Assembly: GCA_002189035.1 (NCBI GenBank)
Contig: NEEC01000002.1
Coordinates: forward strand, 558,001 to 622,000
Direction of reading: 5' to 3'
DNA: 64,000 nucleotides
From: Utricularia gibba
Lineage: Eukaryota; Streptophyta; Magnoliopsida; Lamiales; Lentibulariaceae
Below are positions 43,485 to 55,489 of this stretch, in pieces (the first letter of the stretch is position 1; each line of letters begins with the position of its first letter). A model generated the notes under the pieces. The model saw only the letters and a list, made by a program, of their open reading frames with translations. It ran no database searches and was not told the DNA's origin. The position numbers were made by a program, and so were the translations under genes.

Positions 43485-46078
43485 TCAGACTTCATACACC
43501 ATTCCTACTCTAACAAGTCTGGTTCTGGGGATGGCGAGGAGCTGCTTAGCTTCCCTGAAGTTCTTCCTCAGGAAGGGGTACGCTCTGTTCACCACAAATC
43601 TCTTTACCACCGACGATTCTCTGCTCGCCAGCACATCCGCTTCTCCGATCAAGTAAAAGACTCCTTCATCTCTCGCCTTCCCAGAAACTGCGTCTCCTCA
43701 ACCGCAGAGTCGCCACCTTCCTGCACTATGAACTCCTTCAAGTTCTCCACCAATTCGTTTTCGAATTCCCACGACTCCACCGCCACGTCCTTGTACCCGT
43801 ACCTGACTGTGCAGTCGAACACTCTGTAGTCCCTGGGTTCGATTTGCCGGAACAGGAATCGTTCCTCCTTCGCAACCCTGTTGATTGGGAGTGACTTGAT
43901 TGAGACGAAGACGATCACGGAATGGATCGCGGGATGTTGGAGATGAAATGGGTGAAGATTTGGGGAACGCCGTCTACGAGTTCGGAGTAGAGGAGCCCGA
44001 TTCCAGGGATTCGTTTGATGCTATCGTTCTGGGATAATTCGATGAGGTAATCGTAGGGCACTTTGTTTCTGATCTCGTACAGGTAGCGCTGTTTTTGGGC
44101 GTAATGCCAGATTGCCATTATCACCATCAGGATTACAGCCAAAGCCAATGGGAGATAAGCGCCTTGAGTGAACTTGTAGAGAGCAGAGCTCAAGTATATG
44201 AGCTCCAATGATACGAATACTACCACGAACAAGACCACCTTCCACAACTTGGTTTTCCACACTACCAGCATGATTAGAGCGAGCATGGAGCTAGTGATCA
44301 GCATGACAGTGATCACAGCGACACCTAGAGAAAAAAGAATGAATCTTTAGCTGGGGTGCAAGATCAAGATCAGCAAGCATGGAGGAGCTCGTGTGCTTAC
44401 CGAAGGCGTTGCCTATCTGCTGTGTGGTCTTGAAAAGAAAGGTCAAGATGACACAAGCAACCATGAGAGCGTAGTTGACCTCTGGGATGTAAACTTGGCC
44501 CTCATATTTTGCAGAGGTATGCACTACCTTCACTCGTGGGAAGGAGCCAAGGCCAAGGGACTGCGAGATGATTGAAAATGTTCCTGATATCAGAGACTGG
44601 CTTGCGATTACGGCTGCGATGTTCGCCACAACGAATATTGGCCAGTACACCGCATCTGTCTAAGAGTACATTAATTACATCTTCAGCAAGAAGAGTGAGC
44701 AGTTTATATGCACAAACTTGCCTGGTATGGAGGCATAGAATGTATTAGCCACGTTCTTAGGGTGCTTGGTGAGATAGGCAGCTTGGCCAATATAAGCCAC
44801 GAGTACTGATGGAAACACTATTGTGGAGAAACTAAGCTGCCAAGATTGCAAGAAAAGCATAAGGAAAAAGAACATATCTGTGTGCTCTATTGAACTGTAT
44901 GTAGTCATTCGTACCTGGATGGCTGGTACATTGAAGTGGCCCAAGTCGGCAAACATGGCTTCAGTGCCTGGTCAAGAAAACTGCCTTAGACAAAGCTACC
45001 ATGATCATGGCATGTTATGTTATAATATTGAACAAACCTGTGATGCAGAGGACTACACCACCGAGAGAGATCCACCCTTTATGCCCAGTTCTTCTGAAGT
45101 ACTCAAAGATATATGTTGGACTGAAGGCGCGGAGAACGCTAGCATCATGCTTGATTAAGTTGTATAGACCGATCACGGTGATGGAGAGAAACCACAGGCA
45201 GAGGAATGGTGAAAACATGTAGCCGACTTTATCAGTCCCGAATCGTTGTACAGCGAAGAGGACGATCAGTATGGCGATTGATATCCAAACAACAGCATCT
45301 GTAAAATGAAGGGGTGATGATGTCCAGATTCAATAGCAGAACAATGAAAAGACATGATGGTCGGCTGCATACCCTGGCTCAGATTCTTGAAGCCACTCAC
45401 TGCTGAGAGAACTGCAATTCAGGAGCAGGTTGGCTGTTCATCAACCAGCGTAAAAGCAAGCGAAACCAGAAAAAATCACTCACCTGAGATGCAAGGAGTC
45501 AAGATCCCATCACCGATAAGCATCGAGGTACCCATGATGGTTGCAAGAAAGAGTACGATTTTTGCTGGTCTACTGCTCTGCATCTTCCCCTTGATCGCCT
45601 CTGACAACTTGGTCTCCTTCGATGGCAAATCCAAACCGTAGTTAGACAATTTCCTATCCTCTGGCTGACTCTTCGGAATAAGGCTCACGTTCGCGTTCCG
45701 GCACAACAGCGAATACAGCGCAAATGTACCCCCTGAAACAAGCATCAAAACAGATGACGGAACCCTAGGGCAACGACGGCATCGAGTTTTCGACGTACCT
45801 TCGCCGTTGTCATTAGCCGCCAAGACGATGAAGACATACTTGACCAAAGATATCAAAATGATGGTGTAAATGATGAGGGAGAGAACGCCCAGGATGTCGT
45901 CTTTGTGTTCGATCCCGTCCGGGAAGGTGCTGGAGTAGACGTACAGCGGCGAAGTACCCAAGTCACCGTACACAACTCCGATGCTCTGAAACGCCAGAAG
46001 CAACGTCCTGTTCCAGTTCGCCTTTCCCACTCTGGCTCGGTGAGCAGATGACGCGTCGGCGGCCTCTAAGTCGGTCAT
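43485..46078 (-). CDS. HAK5: HAK/KUP potassium transporter, cluster I (HAK5-like), two frameshifts
   Basis: Eight exons: 45799-46078, 45484-45732, 45373-45411, 45038-45298, 44915-44967, 44722-44836, 44401-44655 and 43485-44324. The product would be near 697 residues with about 12 membrane helices. Conserved blocks include [55 protein letters not shown] and [20 protein letters not shown]. By family it is a proton-coupled high-affinity potassium uptake system of the plasma membrane. The last exon has two frame breaks, near 43930 (SNIP then [10 protein letters not shown]) and near 43650-43700 (before [14 protein letters not shown]). Exon length becomes 3n exactly when one base is added at each. 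Beyond both breaks the tail [17 protein letters not shown] is well conserved. The intron 44656-44721 starts with GC, not GT. HAK5 is the closest I recall; the paralogue is uncertain. Confidence 0.88.
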
Positions 46079-47896
46079 GGTGGCTCTCTGTGTGCAGCAT
46101 CTTCGCCACTCCCAGAGATCTATATAGAGGCACATGCAACGAAGCAAGCCTGGTGCAGCTGAGTTAGTGCCTCCGCTTTTCTTGACCGGGTGGACGTGTA
46201 CGGCTACACTTCACCTGGCCATTGCATCCACCCCTTCAAAAACGGAACTCTAACTGGCTTTGTTAGGTCATAAATTAGATGCCATTTGTTTTAATATAAA
46301 AAACTATACATTACATTCCGTTTACTTCTTAGTTTAAATAAATTATAAATTCGGATTTATTTAATCCCATATTCATTTTTTTATCTAATTTTAGATATTT
46401 TATTCCTTTTTTACCATATTTATTTAAATTCAAATAAATTACAGTGAATCCATTAAGGTTCAGTTTGGTTAGATGGAAGGGAATAATTAGATTTATTTTT
46501 ATTCAGTATAAAAAAATATTTCCTAAAGGGATAGAAAAAAAAACTCACTCTCTCTTTAGAATTATTTTTATACTTTATTGCATAATTGCAATAATTTTTT
46601 TTTTACCCATACATAATTAATCAACCAATCAAACATATAAACAATATTTAGTTTACTATCAACAAACTACATATCAATCCCACCAAATAATGATGGTGAA
46701 CAATCCAAGGGTCCAAATTCCGAGACTGGAATTCCATTTACAAGTGTTTTCTGATAGTCAGTCAATGATGCCAGGACAAAAACACACGTCTCTTCATTTT
46801 ATTGTTATTTTTTAAAAAATAAATCATGGGTTCTAGAAAATGCAATTTTAGTCAATAAAGCAGTAGGTGGAGGGTTGTGTGTGGTAATGGTGTCGCGTCA
46901 CGTGATGGGGGGTGGGCTCCCTTTTCCCGTGGCCACATTTATGTTATTATGGCTTCAACTAACGCACCAAATGGGAGATTGTAACTTCGAATTGTTATTA
47001 TGATTCAATTAAATAAAATTGAACACATTTTAAAAATATTATAAAAAATTAAAATAATTATTTGAATTTAATATTTATAAAAAAAATAATTAAATCCAAA
47101 ATGGAAAATATGACGTCAAGTTGAATCCCATATGGGCCTCAATCTGCAAGTCCAATACAAAAGTGTGAGGGTGTGGATCCATTTGGACAGCTCAAATCAC
47201 AAAAATATTGAAGGCCCAGCCCAACGACAGGGTGCACTAGCCGACTAGCCGTTACGTTAAAGCGTTCGCAATTATTTGATCTGTGCGCAGGCGAGGCAGT
47301 TTTGCCTTTATTTCTGGGTACATCGGCGTTGAACACGATGTTTTTTGTGCGATCGAGTGTTTGTTGGTGCCAGGAAGATGTCGCTACTCTCAAGGAGACG
47401 TCCGTAGAATTTTTTTTATCATTACCGCCATGCAGATCAGCTGTTTGTGCAAATGTCCCTGTGACGGAAAACTTCGGTAATATATAGCTTTTCTGGAATC
47501 CGGATGTCTCCATGAAATGATTGCTGCAGTAGAATCAAAACGGTAAATTGGAGATTCGGTGAAGTAAATTTAGGAACCATGCAAAAGGATACTTGCTTCT
47601 TTCTTTTTTTGGCAAGGTGGCATCGCCTGTATTTATGCAACTGACGAGGGTTTCGAGTTATAGCTTATAAATGATTTGAATAGCTAGGGTTTGCTGATGA
47701 TTAATCTGAGGAGAGTATGTGATACGACATGCAGGTGCTATAAAACATCTTTTTTCTGGTTGCGGCACGGGAAAATAATTCTGAGTGATGATTCTGAACA
47801 GTACCTTCTGCAGGGGAAATTACTGCATCCAATTTACTACCCTACTGAATGATCGACTTCTCAAGTTCCAACACATTTGGAAGACAAGGGTGCTTT
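46079..47896. other. HAK promoter, AT-rich spacer and NPF 3' region
   Basis: This 1.8 kb holds no recognised gene. 46200-47100 is very AT-rich and includes a CACGTG G-box near 46899. A 124-codon frame on the minus strand at 47139-47513 matches nothing I know and is probably chance. The stretch 47520-47896 is likely the NPF 3' untranslated region. Confidence 0.55.
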
Positions 47897-50165
47897 CTAT
47901 GCATGAGATACTAGCTCCTGTTTGCTGATTTGTTGCATATGCATTCCATCCCTGGGGTCGTTCACTTGCTTTCTTCTGTACTGGTACTTGTGTGCCGCAT
48001 ACAAGAACACGCAGAAGTTGATCACACTCAGGACAGTAAGGAGCCAATAGAAGTAATCAAACCGGCCAGTGTTTATATTTTGGGACAGCCAAGAAGGTTT
48101 TCTTTTCTCCGCATTTCCAGTCAAAGATTTGACAATGTTATTGAGTAGAGTTGCCGCAAAGCAGCCTAGACCACCAGCCACAGCAGCGTAAGCTGAACCA
48201 ATGCTTCTCATGGCATCTGGTGCCTCTTCATACAGAAATTCTAGCAATCCCACAATGCAAAATACTTCAGCTATGCCAATCAAGCAGTATTGTATTAACA
48301 ACCAGTATGCGCTCAATTCAGGCATCGGTGTCAGGAAGCTGGCCTCATAGCCATGTTTCAGGGCATGGCTCCTTCTGAACCTCTCAAAGACGCCAGCCCA
48401 CGATACTGACAGAATTGAAACTACCAAACCGATTCCTACTCTCTGTAGCTGAGATGCACCATGCGGATGCCCAGTAATTCGCCTGGACAACGGCACGAAA
48501 ACAGAGTAATATAATGAGAGCAGTAGGAATATACTTATTCCTGGGAAAACAGGCATGCAGGTGACTGGAAGTTTAAGACGGCCCATGTGCGTGTTTAATG
48601 TATACGCCTGTTGTACTGATAGGGTCAGGAACTCGGTAAGAATGAGATTGAGCATGATGGTGCAAGCCGGAATCGGGAGGAGTTTCAGAAGGATCTTCAC
48701 TTCTTCGACTTGTGTAACAGTACACAGCCTCCAAGGACTTGGACTAAGTCCATCTTCTTTCAGTTTGAGTGCCGCCTTGTCTAGGCACCTACAGGATCAG
48801 ATTGTTCATAATCAGCAAAACGATATAAGGTGCGTAATCTGAACAAGATTAGAGCGTAGAGAATGTAAACGGCTACCTGAAATCCTCTGTATGTGCAATC
48901 TTATTACTGCCTATAATGGCTGATCTTTTGCCCTGGAGTTCGTACAGTCCCACGTATTCACTGCTCTGAAAGGAAGCTTTTCTCTTCCGAAAGGCAGCAA
49001 CCAATACTTGTGCCACCCTTGTGAGTGGACTACCCCCAGGCAATCTATGTCTGTACAGCGGAGTTCCCAGAAAGAAAACGAGGTTGGACATGCCCATAGC
49101 AATGGCTAGTGAACCAAATGCAGAACCCCAGCCATGCTCCATCTGAATGTAGACCACCGCAGTGAAGGCCACGATTGCTCCTACGGTTACTGACAGATAG
49201 AAGAAGTTGAAAAACCTGTCCAAGTGTTCCTTGTAGTCCTTGCTTCTTTCATCGAACTGATCAGCGCCAAAGGAAGAGACGCAGGGCCTGATGCCCGCAG
49301 CTCCGAATCCAGTGATGTACAATGCTGCGTAGAGGTATATCATCTGCCACTGTTTTGCAGGTTCGCAATTTCCCATTAAGAGGGCATTTTGGTCGCATCT
49401 GTCTTGATTTGGCATGAGGACGGTGATGGTTGCAGACAAGGTTATTCCTGTTAGACCCTCCAAAAATTGAAATTTTACCGATATGATTAGAATATTCTGC
49501 AGATTGTGCAACCAGAACGGCAGTGAAACGTTTTTTGATTAAAGAATTTGCAGTATATGTAAAGTGAAGATGAATTACCACAAGATAAAGAGTTGTGAAA
49601 ATGGCTATTGTCCAATATCTACCAAGATATGCATCCGCGAGGAAACCTCCAAGAACAGAGGAAGCCTGGGATATTCCTAAGAAATTGTTGACTGCGTTAG
49701 CAGAACTTTCAAATGGCCGATGCATGACGTAGAACATGAACGCCACCATGTTTACAGATAGACCAAAGTAAGCCATTCTCTCTGCCATTTCGTTGCCTGA
49801 TTACACCCAGGTTCAAAGGTTAGGGCATGGAAAATTCTGCTGCATCTCGTGGTTTGGGATACCCGAGAAAATTTGCAAATGGAAAGAGGGATAGAACCTA
49901 GAGGCGTAAAGCATACCAAAAATGAAAAAGGCAGCTATCCAGCCGCCCGTCTTGGACATGGTGACTTCAGGGATTGGCTTTCCACGGATGTTAACTGGTG
50001 TTGATCCAGTCGTGTAACCGCCTCCAGAGCTGTTCTCCGGTCATCTGATTCAAGGAAGTACAAACCCAGCCTTTTCCTTCTCTGTGTATCGGTGGTTCCC
50101 GCTTCCATTGCTGGTGAAGTCCCCGGTGGTGGAAAATGTGATGCTTTTACTTCTCTGCCGTCCAT
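47897..50165 (-). CDS. NPF6.1: NRT1/PTR family transporter, NPF6.1-like, one frameshift
   Basis: Four exons: 49917-50165, 49579-49796, 48877-49457 and 47897-48788. The product would be about 646 residues with 12 membrane helices of the proton-coupled oligopeptide/nitrate transporter family. The proton-coupling ExxER motif is intact (NEMAERMAYFG). Conserved blocks include SSVLGGFLADAYLGRYW, GAAGIRPCVSSFGADQFDE, LRLPVTCMPVFPG-like KLPVTCMPVFPG and NNIVKSLTGNA. The first exon breaks frame near 50024: after DDRRTAL the next family block GGYTTGSTPVNIRGKP lies in another frame. The exon is 249 bases where phase needs 250, and CTGGAGGC probably stands for CTGGGAGGC. As written, translation from ATG 50165 stops at 49935. 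Substrate is unknown; nitrate, hormones or peptides are family options. NPF6.1 identity is from memory of the Arabidopsis protein. Confidence 0.88.
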
Positions 50166-52746
50166 TGAGAGAAGTAAGTCTCCACAACTCGCTTGTACCT
50201 TCACTCTGATCCCAATGAAACAGGTTTATACCACTAATATATTCAATGTGGCCTCTAAATTTGGTGCCTGTGCACCATTTCCTTGACTTTTGTTATCTCA
50301 TGGGTGTCGAAATTATTATAGAATGCAGCACTTTTAGAGGAGAAGGTTGCTCCTATTTAATGCTGCAGCAACATCAATTGTGCTTAAGGTAAATGCGACT
50401 GCCTCTAGACACCTACCACCTTGACAAAGGGTTTGATTTCGGTCTTATTGAAGTGAACAGGAATGTCTAATCAAACTGCACTATTACTGATATTAGACCA
50501 ACCCTTTTTACTATCTTATGAGACCGATGAAACTGAAATGCAGCCACTGCTGGGAATCACACTATCCCCATGGAAAAGAAGCTCTTTTTCCTCCAAGGAT
50601 TCATTGAGGATCATTACTTCAAACAGGGAAAGTAAATGCATGGCAGTGACAATAAAGAGCACTCCAACTAACATGTAGCTGGGGGTCATAAATGAAGAAA
50701 GAATCTCAGGCCGTAAGCGGCAATAATGGTTGCACTGCATTTGGTTGGCACTTTCCGCCAGGGTTTATCACAACTCCAATCTCGCTTTTTAGCGGTTAGT
50801 ACTTAAAGAGAATCAAGTTTTATCTATAGATTCATGTGCTTTTACCCCTATCCGTCTTTTTCCTTCCTTTAAACCCTATTTGCAGCCCATAAATTCTCAT
50901 GAACATGATACAATGTTGCAACTTTTATTTTCGTCATCCTACCTGTTGAATATCCTCCTACCCAAGCCATTAATGAGTACTCCATGCTATGTTGTCCCCC
51001 TTGGACCCTTAGAATCTTATATGGGGAATGGTAAGCTTTGTAGTGCAGGCATGGGCTTTTTTCAAGTTTGACATATAAGGTACGGGCATGGACTTTTTTA
51101 TGGTTCCCTCTAGTTCTATGTTCATTCTCATCTATTCATTATCTGATGGTTTCCCAGCTTATTTTCGATAATCGGAAGTGAGCTTTTCGGTGTCGCCAAA
51201 AAATAAATAAATAAAGATACCGGGAATGTAGAGCATTTTCCATACGGTAGTGCCAACTTTTGGCAGTGGATTGGTGTTTCATGTAGACTAAAGCATTCTT
51301 CAAGAAGAATCAGGTTTTCAGAGGTATTAAGGGTTAATAAGCTGATGTACCTATTCTTAATTGTGGACACTCCCCTGTTCTTCAATGCTAATTGATTAAA
51401 ACGCGTCTAGATGTTTGATCGGTTTGCATGATTGCTGAGATCCAAAAGCTCATTGCAGGATTGAAGTATTGCTTATTAATTTGGATTTAGTGGTGTTCAA
51501 CTGAATGCAACAATTGTGTTCTTGATATGTCAGGATTGCTTTTCCAAGTGAGGTGACAGTGGTGAAGTGGATCAAAAGTATGAATTAGAGCATCTAACCA
51601 TACTAACTGCCAGCAGATGCTTCCAATTAATTTAGTTATCCCTGGCCTTCCAATCCCTGCACATCTTGTTGTGATCAAGCCCGCAAGATGCTTTTCCAGA
51701 TATTGGTAATACCATAGTAGCTCGCACAGTGCATCTACGAACAATTTGCTGCAGCGTTTTATGTATATTCCAAGTGCAGAATTGGACGATAATCTACGGA
51801 GGAAGAGTTCCCTGGTCTGTTGAATGCTGCTCTCTTGCCGAGCACACAAGTTCTATTACCTCCACATGTACAGGGGCATGCCTTTTCTACATAAAAGAGT
51901 TCTATAACCTCCACATGTACAGGGTCATCCCAGCTGTGTTGGAGGAACAAAAGATGGTGATGGAGAACCACGGAAATGATACTTATTATGACGTTTTGTC
52001 GGAGATGGAACTTCTTTTTCGGTGAGTAAATGAAGTTTTTGAGACCTCACTCTCCGTTGATATTGCTCCTAAGAAGCTCAAACACTGAGTTCAGTGTGAC
52101 AACAAAGGAAGGAGTTGAATGTAAAAACATCTAAAAAGTTCAGTTTTCCCACAAACGGAGATAAAGACATGGCAGCTGGAGCTTTCTCCTTTATATCCCG
52201 GAGGCATGGGTGCCTAAAATATTGAGCCATCTGCTGAGAAACTTCTAAATGGATCTCATTTTCAGCTTTTCTCCTGAGATAGATTGGAATGCTATGGTGG
52301 TTGCTGTGAAGGGGAAGATGCAGGTGGGGTGCATCTACAGACACTATGGTGGTTGCTGAGATAAAGTACCCACTGTTAGGTATGGATTGAGATTTGAGAT
52401 GACCATGACGGACATGGCGCAGATAATTGTATTAGGCCATTTTTTTTTACCATCAAAACCTTAGGAAACTTCACATATTCACAAAATCTACCCCAACTTT
52501 CTTTTCTAGAAGAAGATCGAACTGTCAACCTCGCTGTTCCCAACTGCTTACCAGGTACCAACCCAATTATGCAATGAATTATTCCATTCGGGTATGCGGT
52601 TGTTACGAGTATTCGTCATCGGTAGACCTCACCGCTCCCCTCAGTTTTTTCCTGTTTCTGGGTGAGAAATCCGAAGCATATACAGCAGCAGCTCCGTGTT
52701 TCTGGGAGAGAAGGTAGAAGCACATACAGCAGCAGCAGAGTAAGAG
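50166..52746. other. 2.6 kb gap between NPF and SEC14 genes
   Basis: The flanking genes diverge, so both promoters lie here. No gene is recognised. The longest frame (minus strand 51487-51849, 120 codons) has no recognisable domain. A two-copy direct repeat lies at 51851-51928. Base composition is more balanced than in the AT-rich spacers, so decayed coding or transposon remnants are possible but not shown. Confidence 0.5.
51851..51928. repeat. 29-base imperfect direct repeat, 49-base period
   Basis: TTCTATTACCTCCACATGTA and the 9 bases after it at 51851-51879 recur at 51900-51928 with two mismatches. The intervening 20 bases are not clearly repeated. The origin is unknown; a local duplication is the simplest reading. 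Confidence 0.8.
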
Positions 52747-53934
52747 ATGTCTTCGTATTTGTTCAAGTTGAGTTCTTTAACAAAGGGACAGGCTGAGGAA
52801 GCTGCAGGAAAAGACCAAAACCCAGAGAGTCAACGAGAAGATGTCGAGCGCAGCAAAATCGGAATCGTAAGGGCACTTGTTCAGGCGCAGGATCCTTCTT
52901 CCCAGGTAAGATCTTAGCTCACTTCAATTAGTTTTATTGACTTAATCTGAGTTTCATTCGCGGCATTTTTATACGGACCTCTTTGCATACAGGAGGTGGA
53001 TGATTTGATGATCCGCAGGTTTCTAAGAGCTCGTGATCTTGATGTGGAAAAGGCATCAGCTATGCTTCTGAAATATCTCAAATGGAGGAAAGAATTTGTT
53101 CCTAATGGCTTCATATCTCCAGATGAAATCCCTAATGACATTGCCCAGAACAAGCTGTTTATGCAAGGATTTGACAGAACCGGACGCCCCATCACACTCG
53201 TGTTCGCAGCTCGGCACAAGCCCACAACCTTAGAAGAGTTCAAACGTTCATTCTCCTCACCTGCTCAATGCTTTTACCTCGATGCTCTCGACCTTCTACA
53301 TAACTGACACCCATTTCTTTTATTCTCCAGGATACGTGGCTTTCACCTTAGACATAATTTGTGCAAGGTATCGACCAACAGTCTCCCATTCCCGGTATCC
53401 TTCACAAGTTCTCCACGCTCATTAGAACTGTGTTTTTGTTCTCTCAGAATGCCAAGTGGACATGAGAAGTTCATTTCCATTGCTGACCTTAAAGGATGGG
53501 GGTATCCCAACCTGGACATCCGTGGATATCTCGCTGCACTTCACATTTTGCAGGTATGGAAACAACAAAAAAGGGCTTACAGATCATCTAATCAGTGGCT
53601 GATTGAAGTTCGATTCACAGGATTGCTACCCTGAGAGGCTGGGGAAGCTGCTCATGATCCATGTGCCGTACATTTTCATGGCTGCCTGGAAGATGGTTTA
53701 TCCTTTCATAGACAATGTCACCAAGAAGAAGGTCGGTCCACCGAACTCTCTTCATCATGTTGTCCCATGCCTGCCATTCCTTGTGCCCAGCCTTCGTGCT
53801 TGTTTATCACATTGCAGATAGTGTTTGTGGAGGACAAGAAGCTTCTCCCAACTCTGCTGGAAGACATTGATGAGAGCAACATCCCAGAAGAATACGGAGG
53901 AAAACTAAAGCTTGTTCCTATTCACGAGTGCTGA
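52747..53934 (+). CDS. Small SEC14-like phosphatidylinositol-transfer protein (CRAL-TRIO)
   Basis: Six exons: 52747-52905, 52993-53245, 53331-53367, 53448-53553, 53621-53731 and 53818-53934. They join in frame to 260 residues. The N-terminal CRAL-TRIO helix region has DDLMIRRFLRARDLDVEKA. The lipid-binding domain has GRPITLVFAARHKP, GWGYPNLDIRGYLAALHILQ, DCYPERLGKLLMIHVPYIFM and AAWKMVYPFIDNVTKKK. The end EEYGGKLKLVPIHEC matches the family close. It has no extra GOLD or nodulin tail, so it belongs with the short plant SEC14 proteins (At1g14820-like). The likely role is exchange of phosphatidylinositol and another lipid between membranes in the cytosol. All phases agree. Confidence 0.92.
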
Positions 53935-54245
53935 CGAATCAATTGTCAAGTTTGACTATGTGAGTGGGTCGGGTTGGCCGGAGAATCGAACCCGACCCAT
54001 TAGCGATGCCATGCGTCTTTGGTTGGAACTTGAAAGTTGGAAGTTGAAATTTGCTTTCTCTCTTTTCCACGCGAGAATTATAAAATTGCGAGGTCAACGT
54101 AATAATTAATTGGGCCTTCGTACGGAGATTGAGCAATTGGGTCCGGCCCGACTGAGAATCAACATGGGCCCACTACGACTGAAGGCTCCGCTTCATAAAA
54201 AGTGCCATCGACTCCGGACCCCGGCCCTTGGCGCGCCGCCGCAAA
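53935..54245 (+). promoter_or_regulatory. Short promoter with site II elements before the methyltransferase gene
   Basis: This 311-base gap must hold the SEC14 3' end and the next promoter. TGGGCC at 54111-54116, GGCCCG near 54145 and TGGGCCCA at 54165-54172 form a site II cluster 75-135 bases before the ATG. No gene is seen. Confidence 0.6.
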
Positions 54246-55489
54246 ATGGCCGCGGGTGTGACGGTTGAACGGTTATCATCCTTTTTCGAATTTGGAGTAC
54301 TTCGTCTGGAAGAGGCGAATGCTTTCTTTGTGGATCCTGTTCGAATCTTGAGCAGGTCATATAGGAGGTTTAGGATTTCTCCTGGTTCTTACTATTCCCG
54401 CTTCTTCTCCGAATCGAAATTGCCCGACGAAAGTGTGGCGGATGCTCCAAAAGTCAAGGGGAAGCGAAAGCGTGGAAGGGAGGGAAAGAGAGAGCGAATT
54501 CTCAATTCCCGCGAGAAAATGGCTGAACGACGTCATCAAGAGGTGAGACTGGCAATGTTGAAGGCTCATAAAGCGTTCCTTGATGCGAATCATGATTTTG
54601 GTATTTTGCGGAAAATGATGAATAGTGAAGAATCAGCATCTTCGCAGTGTAGTTGTCTTGATTTAGTAGAGTTAGGGAGTACCACACAAGCTCCATTCTT
54701 TGAGGTTATTCTTAAGGTTCCTGAAGAGGTTTCGGATTCAGGTTTCGATTCGTGTAATTGCAAACAAGAAGTTGTTCCTATATTTGGAAATCTTGTTGCC
54801 AATGAATGCTGCATTGACATAGAAGCCGAATTCTTGGATCATAAGTACGTGTTGCCAAAGAGGAGTTCTTTTTATATGTCTGATATTCGTGATGTTCACA
54901 ACTTGGTCCCTGCTGAGTCTAATGATGGCTTCAGCCTTATAGTAATTGATCCTCCATGGGAGAACAGCAGCGCATACCAGAAAATGAAGTACTTAACCTT
55001 GCCCAATCGGCATTTTCTGTATCTTCCCGTGAATCAACTGGCTCATACAAATGGAGCCCTGGTGGCCCTATGGGTTACAAACCGGGAAAAACTCCGGTGT
55101 TTCGTCGAGAACGAGCTGTTCCTTAAATGGGGCACTAAGCATGTTGCTACGTTTTACTGGCTGAAGGTGAAACCAGATGGCTCACTGATCAGTGAACTGG
55201 ACCTCTTTCATCACAGACCATATGAGTGTTTACTTCTAGGCTTTTGTCCAGGAAAAGAAGGAAAGTTGGAAGGACTGAATATACCTGATAATCAGATCTT
55301 CATTAGTGTTCCGGGAGAGTATTCAAGGAAACCCCCCATTGGTGAATTGCTCCTTGACTACGTCTCTTGGTGCAAAGGGGCTAGATGCATTGAGCTGTTT
55401 TCCAGAGAGATGAACGGAGGCTGGACTTCTTGGGTAATGAGCCTCTACACTTTCAACACTCCAAATACTTCCTTGGAAACTCCTCTTAG
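54246..55489 (+). CDS. MT-A70 family adenine-N6 methyltransferase, METTL4-like (At1g19340 type), C-terminal frameshift
   Basis: The coding region is a single exon of about 414 residues starting at ATG 54246. A basic segment near 80-105 (GKRKRGREGKRERI) may be a nuclear signal. The MT-A70 domain has the catalytic IDPPWEN (Asp235-Pro-Pro-Trp238), then NRHFLYLPVNQLA, ALVALWVTNREKL, KPDGSLISE, RPYECLLLGFCPGKEG and SVPGEYSRKPPIGELLLDY. The expected last block GNEPLHFQHSKYFLG is present but one base out of frame. TCTTGGG at 55428-55434 seems to lack one G, and restoring it moves the stop to 55487-55489. As written, the frame runs on to 55538 with an unrelated tail. METTL4 proteins methylate adenine in DNA or snRNA; the plant substrate is inferred. 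Confidence 0.9.

Noticed and set aside
47139-47513. 124-codon frame on the minus strand downstream of the NPF gene
   Set aside because: Composition and lack of any known motif suggest chance; kept as spacer.
51487-51849. 120-codon frame on the minus strand
   Set aside because: No recognisable domain, no splice partners and no conserved motif; likely chance.
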